Source: Flavobacterium sp. N3904 (GTDB lineage: Bacteria > Bacteroidota > Bacteroidia > Flavobacteriales > Flavobacteriaceae). Taken from it: a stretch of DNA of 64,000 nt. Made by a program: the position numbers and the translations under genes. Below, in pieces: positions 35,462 to 44,615 of this stretch; position 1 is the first letter of the stretch, and each line of letters opens with the position of its first letter. Location: the NCBI RefSeq assembly GCF_025947305.1, contig NZ_CP110009.1:3141501-3205500 (forward strand), written 5' to 3'. The notes under the pieces were generated by a model. The model was given only the letters and a program-made list of their open reading frames with translations. It had not been told where the DNA came from and searched no databases.

Positions 35462-36661
35462 ATGGAAAAAAAATATTTTCTACTATTTATTTCACTTTAT
35501 ATTACCATCAATGCTTTCTCTCAACAAGATGGTTATTGGGACAAAGACAGATCGACTACCAAAGAAATCAACGTTTCTGCCAGAGACCGAATCGTCATAA
35601 AAACTGAAGATTTACCGCTTGGAACTACAGAAATTGTTTATAGAATTACCCTTTTGGATGAGAACCAACAATTGGCCAGCAGTTTGGTTTCGGTTCTAAA
35701 ATCAATTCCCGATCCCACTGGAATCAGTCAAGGTTCAGCCGGAGCCGTTTTTGTTTTGTCAAAAATATCGGGAGACGATAAATGTACCTACGCTATTTTT
35801 TCAACAGACAAATTGGCTTTAGAATACAAAGACTCTGGAAAAACATTGGAATCCTGTTTGATTCAGGAAGAACCAGTTAGCAAAGATGCCAAATTACTTT
35901 CAATAGAGAAATCAACGTGTTTAAACGGAAATGCCTTGTGGTTTGGTTTTGAAAGTAAAAACTGGATTATGAAGCAAAAAATCATTTTGGAAGTTGTGCC
36001 TTGGGTTGATAAAAAGTTAAGCCGTGGTTGGAGTCTGGACAATAGAAAGACAATTATTGAGCAATGCAAGACCTCCAGTTTGGCTCAAAAAATGGTAAAT
36101 TCGGATGATTTTTGTGTTTGTGTATTAGATAAAATTCAAACTAAGTATAAATATCAAGAGTTTCAAAAGCTATTGTCAGTAGAAAGATCCAAAGTTTTTA
36201 AAGATTCCGGAAATAGTTGTTTTGGCGAAACAAGTACTTCTGGTGCTGTTTATGCAGATTTGCGAAATCATGCAACACTTCTTGCAAAGCAAGGTAAAAA
36301 CGGTGAAGCAATTACAAAATTATTAGTTTTAATTAATGATGGCAAAGCGACAGCATTAGATTATAGTGCAATTGGAAGCTGTTATCTTTTGACCAAACAA
36401 TACGGAAAAGCACTAAAATACCTTCAAGATGGTGAAAAACTCGATAACTCAGAACTTTTGATTCAATTGAATTTAGCCCACGGGTATTTGCTAAACGACA
36501 ATTACAAAGAAGCCAAAAAAATCTACAAGAAATACCAAAACCAAAACGTTACCGACAGTTTGAGCTGGACTCAAAAAACCGAACAGGATTTCAAAGCTTT
36601 CCAAAAAGCAGGAATTCTGAACGAGGATTTTGAGCGAGTACTTAAGTTGATGAAAGAGTAG
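35462..36661 (+). CDS. Secreted tetratricopeptide-repeat protein of unknown function
   Basis: The 399-residue protein has a signal peptide (hydrophobic residues 5-18, cleavage near AFSQ). A central region has several Cys and beta-like segments, and a C-terminal TPR stretch runs from about 265 to 350. LDYSAIGSCYLLTKQYGKALKYL and LNLAHGYLLNDNYKEAKKIY are two clear repeats. It probably acts in the periplasm as a scaffold. It lies between menA/hydrolase and menC but has no evident part in menaquinone synthesis. Confidence 0.75.
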   Translation: MEKKYFLLFISLYITINAFSQQDGYWDKDRSTTKEINVSARDRIVIKTEDLPLGTTEIVYRITLLDENQQLASSLVSVLKSIPDPTGISQGSAGAVFVLSKISGDDKCTYAIFSTDKLALEYKDSGKTLESCLIQEEPVSKDAKLLSIEKSTCLNGNALWFGFESKNWIMKQKIILEVVPWVDKKLSRGWSLDNRKTIIEQCKTSSLAQKMVNSDDFCVCVLDKIQTKYKYQEFQKLLSVERSKVFKDSGNSCFGETSTSGAVYADLRNHATLLAKQGKNGEAITKLLVLINDGKATALDYSAIGSCYLLTKQYGKALKYLQDGEKLDNSELLIQLNLAHGYLLNDNYKEAKKIYKKYQNQNVTDSLSWTQKTEQDFKAFQKAGILNEDFERVLKLMKE

Positions 36662-36700
36662 TTAAAAATCCAAAAGTCCAATAAACTATAAATCTAAAGT

Positions 36701-37750
36701 ATGCTCGCTTCCTACCACAAATATATTCTCAATTTCAAACGTCCATCGGGAACTTCCCGTGGTGTAATGACCGAAAAGGAAACTTGGTTTATTGTTTTGG
36801 AGCAAGACGGTAAAAAAGGAATAGGGGAGTGTGGTATTTTGAGAGGTTTAAGCATCGACGACCGTTCCGATTATGAAGAAAAATTAATATGGACTTGTGA
36901 CAATATTTATCTTGGTAAAGACCTACTTTGGGAAGCTTTGTTAGAATTTCCGTCCATACAGTTTGGAGTCGAAATGGCGTTTCAGTCTTTAGAAAGTGAA
37001 ACACCTTTTTTACTCTTTCCATCGGACTTCACAGAGGGTACAAAATCAATCACAATAAATGGATTGGTTTGGATGGGAAAAGAGGCTTTTATGAAGCAAC
37101 AAATTGAAGAGAAATTAGCCAATGGATTTCAATGCATTAAACTCAAAATTGGAGCCATAGATTTTGATAAAGAACTACAATTATTGCGTTTTATTCGCCA
37201 ACATTTCACTCCTGAACAAATCGAAATTAGAGTTGATGCCAACGGAGCTTTTTCGATAAATGAAGCTTTAAATAAATTACGACAATTAGCTGTTTTTAAA
37301 TTACATAGCATCGAACAGCCTATTGCGAAAAATAATATGAATAGCATGGCCGACCTATGTAAAAGCACTCCATTGCCAATTGCTTTGGATGAAGAATTGA
37401 TTGGAGTATTTACTACGTATGAAAAAGAAGAACTATTGCTTAAAATAAAGCCACAATACATCATTTTGAAACCTAGTTTTGTGGGTGGTTTTCGCGGGAC
37501 TAAGGAGTGGATATCATTGGCTGAAAAACACAATATTGGCTGGTGGATTACCTCTGCTTTAGAAAGCAATATCGGGCTTAATGCAATCGCTCAATGGACC
37601 TACTTGCAGCATAATTTGATGCCGCAAGGTTTGGGAACAGGAGCATTGTACACCAATAATTATGAATGTCCTTTAAAAGTTTCAAAAGGGCAATTGTGGT
37701 ATGACAATGATTTAAATTGGAATTTTGATTTTCATACTTTAGAAATATAA
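36701..37750 (+). CDS. menC: o-Succinylbenzoate synthase
   Basis: The 349-residue protein belongs to the enolase superfamily. The KxK catalytic pair lies in CIKLKIG, and metal ligands are in RVDANGAF (Asp), SIEQPI (Glu) and ALDEEL (Asp). The second base lysine is in YIILKPSFVGG. It dehydrates SHCHC to o-succinylbenzoate in menaquinone synthesis. The start codon follows the TPR gene by 39 bases. In many Bacteroidota menE follows menC; here the operon strand changes instead. Confidence 0.9.
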   Translation: MLASYHKYILNFKRPSGTSRGVMTEKETWFIVLEQDGKKGIGECGILRGLSIDDRSDYEEKLIWTCDNIYLGKDLLWEALLEFPSIQFGVEMAFQSLESETPFLLFPSDFTEGTKSITINGLVWMGKEAFMKQQIEEKLANGFQCIKLKIGAIDFDKELQLLRFIRQHFTPEQIEIRVDANGAFSINEALNKLRQLAVFKLHSIEQPIAKNNMNSMADLCKSTPLPIALDEELIGVFTTYEKEELLLKIKPQYIILKPSFVGGFRGTKEWISLAEKHNIGWWITSALESNIGLNAIAQWTYLQHNLMPQGLGTGALYTNNYECPLKVSKGQLWYDNDLNWNFDFHTLEI

Positions 37751-37794
37751 AAGACCAAAAATCAATACTGTTTATTTCTGCTGAGGCTTTTGTT

Positions 37795-38667
37795 TTAGAT
37801 TAATTCTTTGGATACATATTCCCAACTTGTTTTAATAGAGTTAGTTGGATTTGGAGAATAATTCGTTTCTTGTTCTACAAAAAAGTATTGCATTCCAGAA
37901 AGTTTGGCTTCAGCAAAAATCGCTTTAAAGTTGATACTTCCTTCTCCAATTTCAGTATTCCATTCTACTTTTGATTTATCCATATCTTTTACATGCCACA
38001 TTTTAAATCGCCCAGGATTTGTTTTAAACAATTGCAAGGGGTCATTTCCTGAACGGACAACCCAATACAAATCCAATTCAAAATCCACTAATTTTTTATC
38101 TGTTTCTTGCAATAAAATATCATATCCTATTTGATTGCCAAACTTCTTGAACTCAAAATCATGATTGTGATACGCTAATTTTAATCCCGCTTGTTTGCAC
38201 AAAACGGCTGCCTCGTTTGCTTTTTGGGCAATTAGTTTGTAATCGTCCAACTTACTTCTTAAGTCTTCTGCTAACCACGGAATAACTACATATTCACTTC
38301 CTAGTTGATTTGCACATTCGATAGATGACTTCAGAAAATCGGCATTATTGTCTTTTATAAACGATTTAAAATCATAATGACCGCTTGGTGCTTTTAGTCC
38401 ATTATCATTAAGAATCTTTTTGAAATCTTTTGGCGAAGTACCAAAAAATCCTTTTTCAGCAGAGTATCCATAAGTTTCCACTTCTTTATATCCAGTCTTA
38501 GCAACTTGTTCCAAAACTCCTTTTACGTCTGTAGAGAACGACTCTCTCAAAGTATACAATTGAAGACCAATATTTTTTGGTTTAATTGAAAAGGCAAGGG
38601 AAGGGGCTATTGCCAATGCGCCTAATGCCAAACCGCTGTTTATTATAAAATCTCTTCTTTTTATCAT
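37795..38667 (-). CDS. Exported TIM-barrel sugar phosphate isomerase/epimerase-like protein (AP endonuclease 2 fold)
   Basis: The 290-residue protein begins KRRDFIINSGLALGALAIA, a Tat-type twin-arginine signal. A xylose-isomerase-like barrel follows, with metal-ligand regions LAYHNHDFEF (Glu/His), VDFELDLYW and WHVKDMD. It is the last gene of the ten-gene minus-strand operon and follows another Tat-exported barrel protein by 21 bases. Families like this act on keto-sugars or sugar acids. Export suggests a periplasmic step on an oxidised glycoside. Confidence 0.82.
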   Translation of the reverse strand: MIKRRDFIINSGLALGALAIAPSLAFSIKPKNIGLQLYTLRESFSTDVKGVLEQVAKTGYKEVETYGYSAEKGFFGTSPKDFKKILNDNGLKAPSGHYDFKSFIKDNNADFLKSSIECANQLGSEYVVIPWLAEDLRSKLDDYKLIAQKANEAAVLCKQAGLKLAYHNHDFEFKKFGNQIGYDILLQETDKKLVDFELDLYWVVRSGNDPLQLFKTNPGRFKMWHVKDMDKSKVEWNTEIGEGSINFKAIFAEAKLSGMQYFFVEQETNYSPNPTNSIKTSWEYVSKELI

Positions 38668-38688
38668 TGTTTTTACTTTTTATAAAAA

Positions 38689-39585
38689 TTAAATATCACA
38701 AATTTCAATTGCCTTTTTCAAAGAGGCTATTTTATCTTTTTGTTTTGGAATAAACTCTTGCCCCACATAACCTGAAAAACCAGTATCTGCAATGGCTTTC
38801 ATTATAGCACTGTAATTGAGCTCTTGGGTTTCATCAATTTCGTTACGGCCAGGAACTCCTCCAGTATGATAATGGGCAATGTAGTTGTGATTTTCTTTGA
38901 TATTTCGAATTACGTCACCCTCATCAATTTGCATATGGTAAATATCATACAGCAGTTTAAAATTTTCAGAATTGATTCGTTTCACCAATTCTACTCCCCA
39001 ATAGGTTTTATCACATTGATAATCTTTGTGATCAATCTTACTGTTCTGTAGCTCCATAACCAAGGTTACTTTATGTTTTTCGGCCAATGGTATCAATGTT
39101 TTCAATCCAAGCACACAATTATTCCAGCCTTCCTCATCTGTTTTTCCTCTTCTGCTTCCGCTAAAGCAAATCAAGTTTTTGTAACCCGCTTCAGCAACTA
39201 AAGGAATCATTTCAGTATAATTTTTAATCAGTTGTTCATGAAATTCGGTGTCATTAAAGCCATCTACCAAATTCAATTCGGCACCATTACACATTGAAGA
39301 AACTAGATTGTACTTTTTTAAGGTTGACCAATCTTTTGGTCCTACCAAATCAATTCCGGTAATTCCTATTTTTTCTGCCTCAAAGCAAAGTGTTTCTAAA
39401 TCAAAATCATTGAAACACCAACGAGCTACCGAATGTTTAATTCTTCCTTTTAATATATTCGAAACTAATTTTGATTCCTCTTCCGAAGAGGTCAAAACTG
39501 ATGCAAAGCCAGTTGAAATTCCTAAAGTTACTGTTCCTGCAAGAATTCCTTTTATAGCCGATCTTCTATCAAAATTGGCACTCAT
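38689..39585 (-). CDS. Exported hydroxypyruvate-isomerase-like TIM-barrel protein
   Basis: The 298-residue protein starts with a Tat-like twin-arginine signal (FDRRSAIKGILAGTVTLG). Its barrel has TLVMELQNSK (Glu ligand), FKLLYDIYHMQIDEGD, IAHYHTGGVPGRNE and GYVGQEF, the pattern of the Hyi/xylose-isomerase-like group. The start is 11 bases after the MFS gene stop, and the next barrel gene follows after 21 bases, so it sits firmly in the operon. Substrate unknown; probably a keto-sugar or derivative. Confidence 0.83.
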   Translation of the reverse strand: MSANFDRRSAIKGILAGTVTLGISTGFASVLTSSEEESKLVSNILKGRIKHSVARWCFNDFDLETLCFEAEKIGITGIDLVGPKDWSTLKKYNLVSSMCNGAELNLVDGFNDTEFHEQLIKNYTEMIPLVAEAGYKNLICFSGSRRGKTDEEGWNNCVLGLKTLIPLAEKHKVTLVMELQNSKIDHKDYQCDKTYWGVELVKRINSENFKLLYDIYHMQIDEGDVIRNIKENHNYIAHYHTGGVPGRNEIDETQELNYSAIMKAIADTGFSGYVGQEFIPKQKDKIASLKKAIEICDI

Positions 39586-39596
39586 TTTTTCTGCTT

Positions 39597-40835
39597 TTAA
39601 AATGCTGAAATTTCATCTTGTGTTTTGTTTTTATCTTGAAATAAAAGAGCAAAAATCAAGAACACTGCAAAAGCAATTCCTGCAGGTATTATCCAAACCA
39701 TTTGCCAGTTGATTGCCCCATCAACAGTTTTGTAATTATCTGTAATCCAACCCGCAACTGCAAAACCAATTAACATTCCAATACCATAAGTGGCTAACGT
39801 TATCAATCCTTGAGCGGAACTTTTGTATTTTTCTCCTGCTTTTGAATTCGTATAAATTTGTCCGGAAACAAAAAAGAAATCATAGCAAATTCCGTGCAAA
39901 GCGATTCCAAGAATAAGCATGAAACTCAAATCGGTACCATTGCCATAAGCAAATAAAACATAGCGAACAGCCCAAGCGAGCATTCCCACCAGAATTGTTT
40001 TCTTAAATCCAAATCGGGCAAAAAACACCGGAATAAACAATAAAAATAAGGCTTCGGATATTTGTCCAATTGCCATTTTTCCGGTTGGATTTTCAACTCC
40101 GGCAGCAGTCAAAAATGGATGTGCATTTTGATAATAAAAAGCCAACGGAATACAAATTAGAATGGATGAAATAAAAAATATTAAGAAATTTTTATCTTTT
40201 AAAAGTTTTAAAGCATCAAGACCAATAAAATCCCCAATTTTAATTTTTTCTTCACTAACTTTTGGAGGTGTTTTAGGCAATGTAAAACTTAACAAACCTA
40301 AAACCAAAGCTGCAATTCCGGCCAAAAGAAATGTGTTTTTAAGTAATCCATTAGTAACAGCTTCTGCAGAATCCCAATGAAACAAGAAACTAATAGACAA
40401 TCCTGCTAAAATCCAACCAATAGTTCCCCAAACTCTAATATTGGCAAACTCTTTCTCCGGATCTTTCATTTGATTGAATGCCACTGAATTTACCAATGCC
40501 AATGTAGGCATGTACAAAACCATATAACTCAACACATAGATATAAAATGACCCAACATCTGCCGATTGATACATTTGATGCATCAAAAATGCACCCGCTA
40601 AATGCAAAATACCTAAGATTTTCTCCGCATTAAAATATCGATCTGCAATCAAACCAATAATAAAAGGCGCAATGATCGCTCCCCATGATTGAGTGGAAAA
40701 AACTGCTGCCGTTTCTGAACCAGAAGCTTTTAAATTGTTTCCTAAAAAAGTACCAAGAGTGACAAACCATGCCCCCCAAATAAAAAATTCCAGAAACATC
40801 ATTACAGATAATTTAATGCGGATAGTTGTATTCAT
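39597..40835 (-). CDS. MFS transporter of the nucleoside/sugar:H+ symporter (NupG-like) type
   Basis: The 412-residue protein has 12 predicted transmembrane helices. N-terminal LSVMMFLEFFIWGAWFVTLGTFL is typical of the NHS/NupG family, followed by SWGAIIAPFIIGLIADRYF. It is embedded in the sugar-oxidation operon (42 bases after the DUF1080 stop, 11 before the next gene). It probably imports the sugar, keto-sugar or product of that pathway across the inner membrane. Confidence 0.85.
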   Translation of the reverse strand: MNTTIRIKLSVMMFLEFFIWGAWFVTLGTFLGNNLKASGSETAAVFSTQSWGAIIAPFIIGLIADRYFNAEKILGILHLAGAFLMHQMYQSADVGSFYIYVLSYMVLYMPTLALVNSVAFNQMKDPEKEFANIRVWGTIGWILAGLSISFLFHWDSAEAVTNGLLKNTFLLAGIAALVLGLLSFTLPKTPPKVSEEKIKIGDFIGLDALKLLKDKNFLIFFISSILICIPLAFYYQNAHPFLTAAGVENPTGKMAIGQISEALFLLFIPVFFARFGFKKTILVGMLAWAVRYVLFAYGNGTDLSFMLILGIALHGICYDFFFVSGQIYTNSKAGEKYKSSAQGLITLATYGIGMLIGFAVAGWITDNYKTVDGAINWQMVWIIPAGIAFAVFLIFALLFQDKNKTQDEISAF

Positions 40836-40877
40836 AAAAAGAGAGGTTGATTTTTGGTTAAGTTTGTTTTAGAGCTA

Positions 40878-41588
40878 TTATTTGCAGCCAGTTGTTGTTT
40901 CCATCGTATTCCATTCTTTAATCATGATGTTACGATACCACACATTATTGCCGTGATCCTGCAAAGCAATTTTTCCTTTTTTAAACGTTCCAAAACCTGG
41001 CCAAGCAGCAAATTTGCTTCCTGCAACCAATGCTTTAAAGTTGTCATCCCAAAGAGTTGTTTCAATAACAATAACTCCGTTTAAAACGTAAGTCAACTTC
41101 CCGTTTTTACAAACAATTTCGGCTGTATTCCATTCTCCAACCGGTTTTACTGGTTCTGATTTACTTTGAATTAAATCGTATAAATCTCCAGCACGATGTT
41201 TGGTTATTTTTCCGTCCGGATGACCATCATTATCTAAAACTTGCATTTCTAAACCAGTTTCATACGTGTTTTTATATTTTGCAGGATTTTCATTAATGTA
41301 AAAAATAATTCCACTGTTGGCATTCGGAGCTACTTTCCAGTCTACTTTTAAATGAAAATTTTCATATTCCGCATCAGTTACTAAATCTCCTCCTTGACCA
41401 TTTTTGGCTGCCTCTGGATCAAAATGCAAAACGCCATCCTCAACTTTCCACCCGTCATTAACGTTAGTTTTGCCGTAAGTATGCCAACCTGTTGTTGTTT
41501 TTCCGTCAAAAAGAGGTTTAAATCCTTTTTGAGCTTGCATAGTTTGAAATAAAGTGAAGACTAATACTGTTGTTATTATTTTTTTCAT
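40878..41588 (-). CDS. DUF1080 family protein (3-keto-disaccharide hydrolase type)
   Basis: From ATG 41588 the protein has 236 residues with a Sec signal peptide (MKKIITTVLVFTLFQTMQAQ). The DUF1080 concanavalin-like domain follows: FKPLFDGKTTTGWHTYG, GDLVTDAEYENFHLKVDWK, NSGIIFYINE, LEMQVLDNDGHPD and IALQDHGNNVWYRNI. These are hallmarks of the family now linked to cleavage of 3-keto-glycosides. A longer frame to 41630 lacks a signal-like start. The neighbouring GMC dehydrogenase would provide the 3-keto substrate. Periplasmic or surface. Confidence 0.88.
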   Translation of the reverse strand: MKKIITTVLVFTLFQTMQAQKGFKPLFDGKTTTGWHTYGKTNVNDGWKVEDGVLHFDPEAAKNGQGGDLVTDAEYENFHLKVDWKVAPNANSGIIFYINENPAKYKNTYETGLEMQVLDNDGHPDGKITKHRAGDLYDLIQSKSEPVKPVGEWNTAEIVCKNGKLTYVLNGVIVIETTLWDDNFKALVAGSKFAAWPGFGTFKKGKIALQDHGNNVWYRNIMIKEWNTMETTTGCK

Positions 41589-41696
41589 AATAGATAATAT
41601 TTGTTTTTTATTGGAATATGGAATCGTCATTCTTCATTTTTGTTTGTATTTTAGAATCATGGCGATTTCATGGGTTTACTATTTAATTTTATTTTT

Positions 41697-43160
41697 TTAA
41701 AAACTTAGGTTTTTCCAACCTTCTCGATAATTACGTTTAACAAATTGATTGACATCATCTATATTGGTTACTTTTTTGGCTTCATTATCCCAAAGAAGTT
41801 TAACCGAACGACCCGGATACACCTCTTCGCCTAATACTTCTTTGTGTAAATCATAACCTCTTACGGCAAGATTGGCCATTAATAAAGCTTCTGTCAAAGG
41901 GCCGGCAATTTCAAATGGAGAACTCAATTCTTTTTTGCCATATCCTGCGATACAACCTTCTATCCATTGTTTTTGATGACCACTGGCACCATCTTTTACT
42001 CGAGGATATTTTTCAGCTATTTTTAGATTTTCATTGCGGCTTAAAGGCAATAATCTTGGATTTTCACTATAAGTGTCACAAATCATTTTTCCTTTGGTTC
42101 CAATGAACAAAGTACCATTTCCACCATCACCAAAGATTTCGTTTGCTCCTAATTCTTCTGGACGTTCTGGTTGAATGCCTCCATCCATCCAATGCATTTT
42201 GATATCGCCTTTCGTTTTATCTGTTTTTGGAAATGTCAATACCACATGACTAGAAGGAGGACAACTTTCTGGAAAATAACCTCTTTTGAATTCATCTACA
42301 TAAACAGAACCTACACTACACTGAACGTCTTTGGCATATTTTAGATTTAATACTGAGAAGGGTGCTTCCATTAAATGGCATCCCATATCGCCCAATGCAC
42401 CAGTTCCATAATCCCACCAGCCGCGCCAGTTGAATGGCACTAATTTGTCTACATAATTTTTGTTTGGAGCAGTTCCCAACCATAAATCCCAATCCAGTTC
42501 TTTAGGAATTTCTGTTTTGGCTGTTGACCATGGAATGCCTTGCGGCCAAACAGGTCTATCGGTCCAAGCATAAACGGTGTGAACATCTCCAATCAAATCG
42601 GCATCGTACCATTCTTTTAGAATTCGAGTGCCATCATTGGATGATCCTTGATTACCCATCTGTGTTACAACTTTATAACGGGCTGCAGCCAATGTCATCA
42701 TATGGGCTTCATAAATATCATGAGCCATCGGTTTTTGCACATACACATGTTTGCCCAACTGCATAGCCGAAAAGGCTTGAATAGCATGATTATGATCGGG
42801 TGTAGAAACGGAAACTGCATCAAAGTTTTTATGCTCTTTATCAAACATTTCCCGCCAATCCTTGTAAAATTTGGCTTTAGGTAAAGCTTTTACACTATCA
42901 GCAGCTCTTCTAGTGTCAACATCGCATAAAAATGCAACGTTTGCAAGACCACTTTTCTCAAACGATGCAACATCTGACCTTCCTTTTCCTCCAACACCAA
43001 TACTGGCGATTAATAATCGATCACTAGGCGCAACAAAACCTCTTCCCATGACATGTCGTGGAATAATCATGAATGCTGCTGTTGCTAGTGCTCCTTTTTT
43101 TAGAAAATCCCTGCGAACAATAGATTCCGGTTCTTTTTTTTGATTAAGGTCTTGATTCAT
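41697..43160 (-). CDS. Tat-exported Gfo/Idh/MocA family oxidoreductase
   Basis: The 487-residue protein has a twin-arginine signal (VRRDFLKKGALATAAFMI). A Rossmann NAD(P)-binding domain follows: IASIGVGGKGRSDV and VQKPMAHDIYEAHMM, with the conserved E/K-P lysine. The C-terminal Gfo/Idh domain has GDMGCHLMEAPF. Exported members usually carry tightly bound NAD(P) and act on sugars. It sits between cytochrome c (11 bases) and DUF1080 (108 bases) in the operon. Length agrees with the exported subfamily. Confidence 0.9.
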   Translation of the reverse strand: MNQDLNQKKEPESIVRRDFLKKGALATAAFMIIPRHVMGRGFVAPSDRLLIASIGVGGKGRSDVASFEKSGLANVAFLCDVDTRRAADSVKALPKAKFYKDWREMFDKEHKNFDAVSVSTPDHNHAIQAFSAMQLGKHVYVQKPMAHDIYEAHMMTLAAARYKVVTQMGNQGSSNDGTRILKEWYDADLIGDVHTVYAWTDRPVWPQGIPWSTAKTEIPKELDWDLWLGTAPNKNYVDKLVPFNWRGWWDYGTGALGDMGCHLMEAPFSVLNLKYAKDVQCSVGSVYVDEFKRGYFPESCPPSSHVVLTFPKTDKTKGDIKMHWMDGGIQPERPEELGANEIFGDGGNGTLFIGTKGKMICDTYSENPRLLPLSRNENLKIAEKYPRVKDGASGHQKQWIEGCIAGYGKKELSSPFEIAGPLTEALLMANLAVRGYDLHKEVLGEEVYPGRSVKLLWDNEAKKVTNIDDVNQFVKRNYREGWKNLSF

Positions 43161-43171
43161 AAAAATTCAAT

Positions 43172-43537
43172 TTATTTATTCAATGATAAAATGTATTTGG
43201 CAATTTTTTTTGCATCGTCTTTTTTTAATGAAGCATGAGCTGCCATAGGTATAGAACCCCAAACTCCAGAACCTCCTTTAATAATTTTATCCGATAAATA
43301 GTTAATGTTTTTATCATTCATTGGATATTTTTTTGCAATATCTAAAAAGGAGGGGCCAATTACTTTTTTGTCTATTTTATGGCAAGTGGCACAATCTTGT
43401 TTGGCCATTATTTTTTCGCCTTCGGACTGTTGGGTTTCATTTTTGATACTATTATATTGTGTTGGAACTGTTTCAAAATCCGAAAAAGAACTTAAAGCTC
43501 CTAAAGCTATTAGTGCTGCTAAAATTTTAGTTTTCAT
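43172..43537 (-). CDS. Small periplasmic c-type cytochrome
   Basis: The 121-residue protein has a Sec signal peptide (MKTKILAALIALGALSS). One haem-binding CATCH motif lies at residues 49-53, and a likely distal Met lies in SIPMAAH. The fold matches monohaem class I cytochrome c. It is embedded in the GMC/Gfo/Idh operon (15 and 11 bases from its neighbours). It is the natural electron acceptor for the flavin-dependent sugar dehydrogenase, linking it to respiration. Confidence 0.9.
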   Translation of the reverse strand: MKTKILAALIALGALSSFSDFETVPTQYNSIKNETQQSEGEKIMAKQDCATCHKIDKKVIGPSFLDIAKKYPMNDKNINYLSDKIIKGGSGVWGSIPMAAHASLKKDDAKKIAKYILSLNK

Positions 43538-43552
43538 ATTACTCGATTAATT

Positions 43553-44605
43553 TTATATTCCTAAATTTTTCCTGTTAAGCAGTGTATTGGTTTCAACCGC
43601 TGCAAAATCATCAAAAGCTTTATCAGTCACTTTAATAATATGTTTTTTTATAAATTCGGCTCCTTCACGGGCTCCATCTTCTTGGTTTTTCAAACAGCAT
43701 TCCCATTCCATTACTGCCCAACCTTTATAATCATATTGTGCTAATTTGCTAAAAATGGTTTTGAAATCAATTTGTCCATCACCAGGCGAACGATACCGTC
43801 CTGCACGATTCAGCCAACTTTGATAGCCACCAAAAGTTCCTTGTTTCCCTGTTGGGTTAAATTCAGCATCTTTCACATGGAAAGCTTTGATTCGTTCATG
43901 ATAAAAATCGATGTATTGAATGTAATCCAATTGTTGGAGTACAAAATGTGAAGGATCATACAAAATACAAGCGCGTTGATGATTGTTTACCGCTTTGAGA
44001 AACATTTCGTAAGTTTCACCATCAAATAGATCCTCACCGGGATGGATTTCGTAGCAAACATCTACGCCATTATTGTCAAATTCATTGAGGATTGGCAGCC
44101 AACGTTTAGCCAATTCTTTGAATCCATCTTCAATTAAACCTGGTGGGCGCTGAGGCCAAGGGTGGAAATATTGCCATAATAGCGAACCGCTGAAAGTAGC
44201 GTGAGCATTAAGTCCTAAATTTTGAGATGCTTTTGCTGCATAATGTAATTGTTGCACCGCCCATTCTTGTCTTGCTTTTGGATTGCCACGCAAGGCTTGT
44301 GGTGCAAATCCATCAAAAAAATCATCATAGGCAGGATGAACGGCAACCAACTGACCTTGTAAATGGGTAGAAAGTTCAGATATTTTTAATCCATAGGAGC
44401 CAACAATTCCTGTAAGTTCATCAGCATAAGTCTTGCTTTCGGCGGCTTTTTTCAAATCAATAAATCGAGAATCCAGAGTTGGTATTTGAATCCCTTTAAA
44501 ATCTAAATTGGCGGCCCATTGGCAAATTCCTTCCAAAGAATTAAAAGGAGCTTCGTCAGAAATAAATTGCGCTAAAAAAACCGCAGGTCCTTGCATTGTG
44601 GTCAT
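43553..44605 (-). CDS. Cytoplasmic TIM-barrel sugar phosphate isomerase/epimerase-like protein
   Basis: The 350-residue protein has no signal peptide. Metal-ligand regions of the xylose-isomerase-like barrel are visible: VCYEIHPGEDLFDGET, CILYDPSHFVLQQLDY, KAFHVKDAEF and WAVMEWECC. It starts 10 bases after the Gfo/Idh stop. In similar operons this partner isomerises or epimerises the keto-sugar made by the oxidoreductase. The substrate is not certain. Confidence 0.87.
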   Translation of the reverse strand: MTTMQGPAVFLAQFISDEAPFNSLEGICQWAANLDFKGIQIPTLDSRFIDLKKAAESKTYADELTGIVGSYGLKISELSTHLQGQLVAVHPAYDDFFDGFAPQALRGNPKARQEWAVQQLHYAAKASQNLGLNAHATFSGSLLWQYFHPWPQRPPGLIEDGFKELAKRWLPILNEFDNNGVDVCYEIHPGEDLFDGETYEMFLKAVNNHQRACILYDPSHFVLQQLDYIQYIDFYHERIKAFHVKDAEFNPTGKQGTFGGYQSWLNRAGRYRSPGDGQIDFKTIFSKLAQYDYKGWAVMEWECCLKNQEDGAREGAEFIKKHIIKVTDKAFDDFAAVETNTLLNRKNLGI

Positions 44606-44615
44606 TTGATTCGAT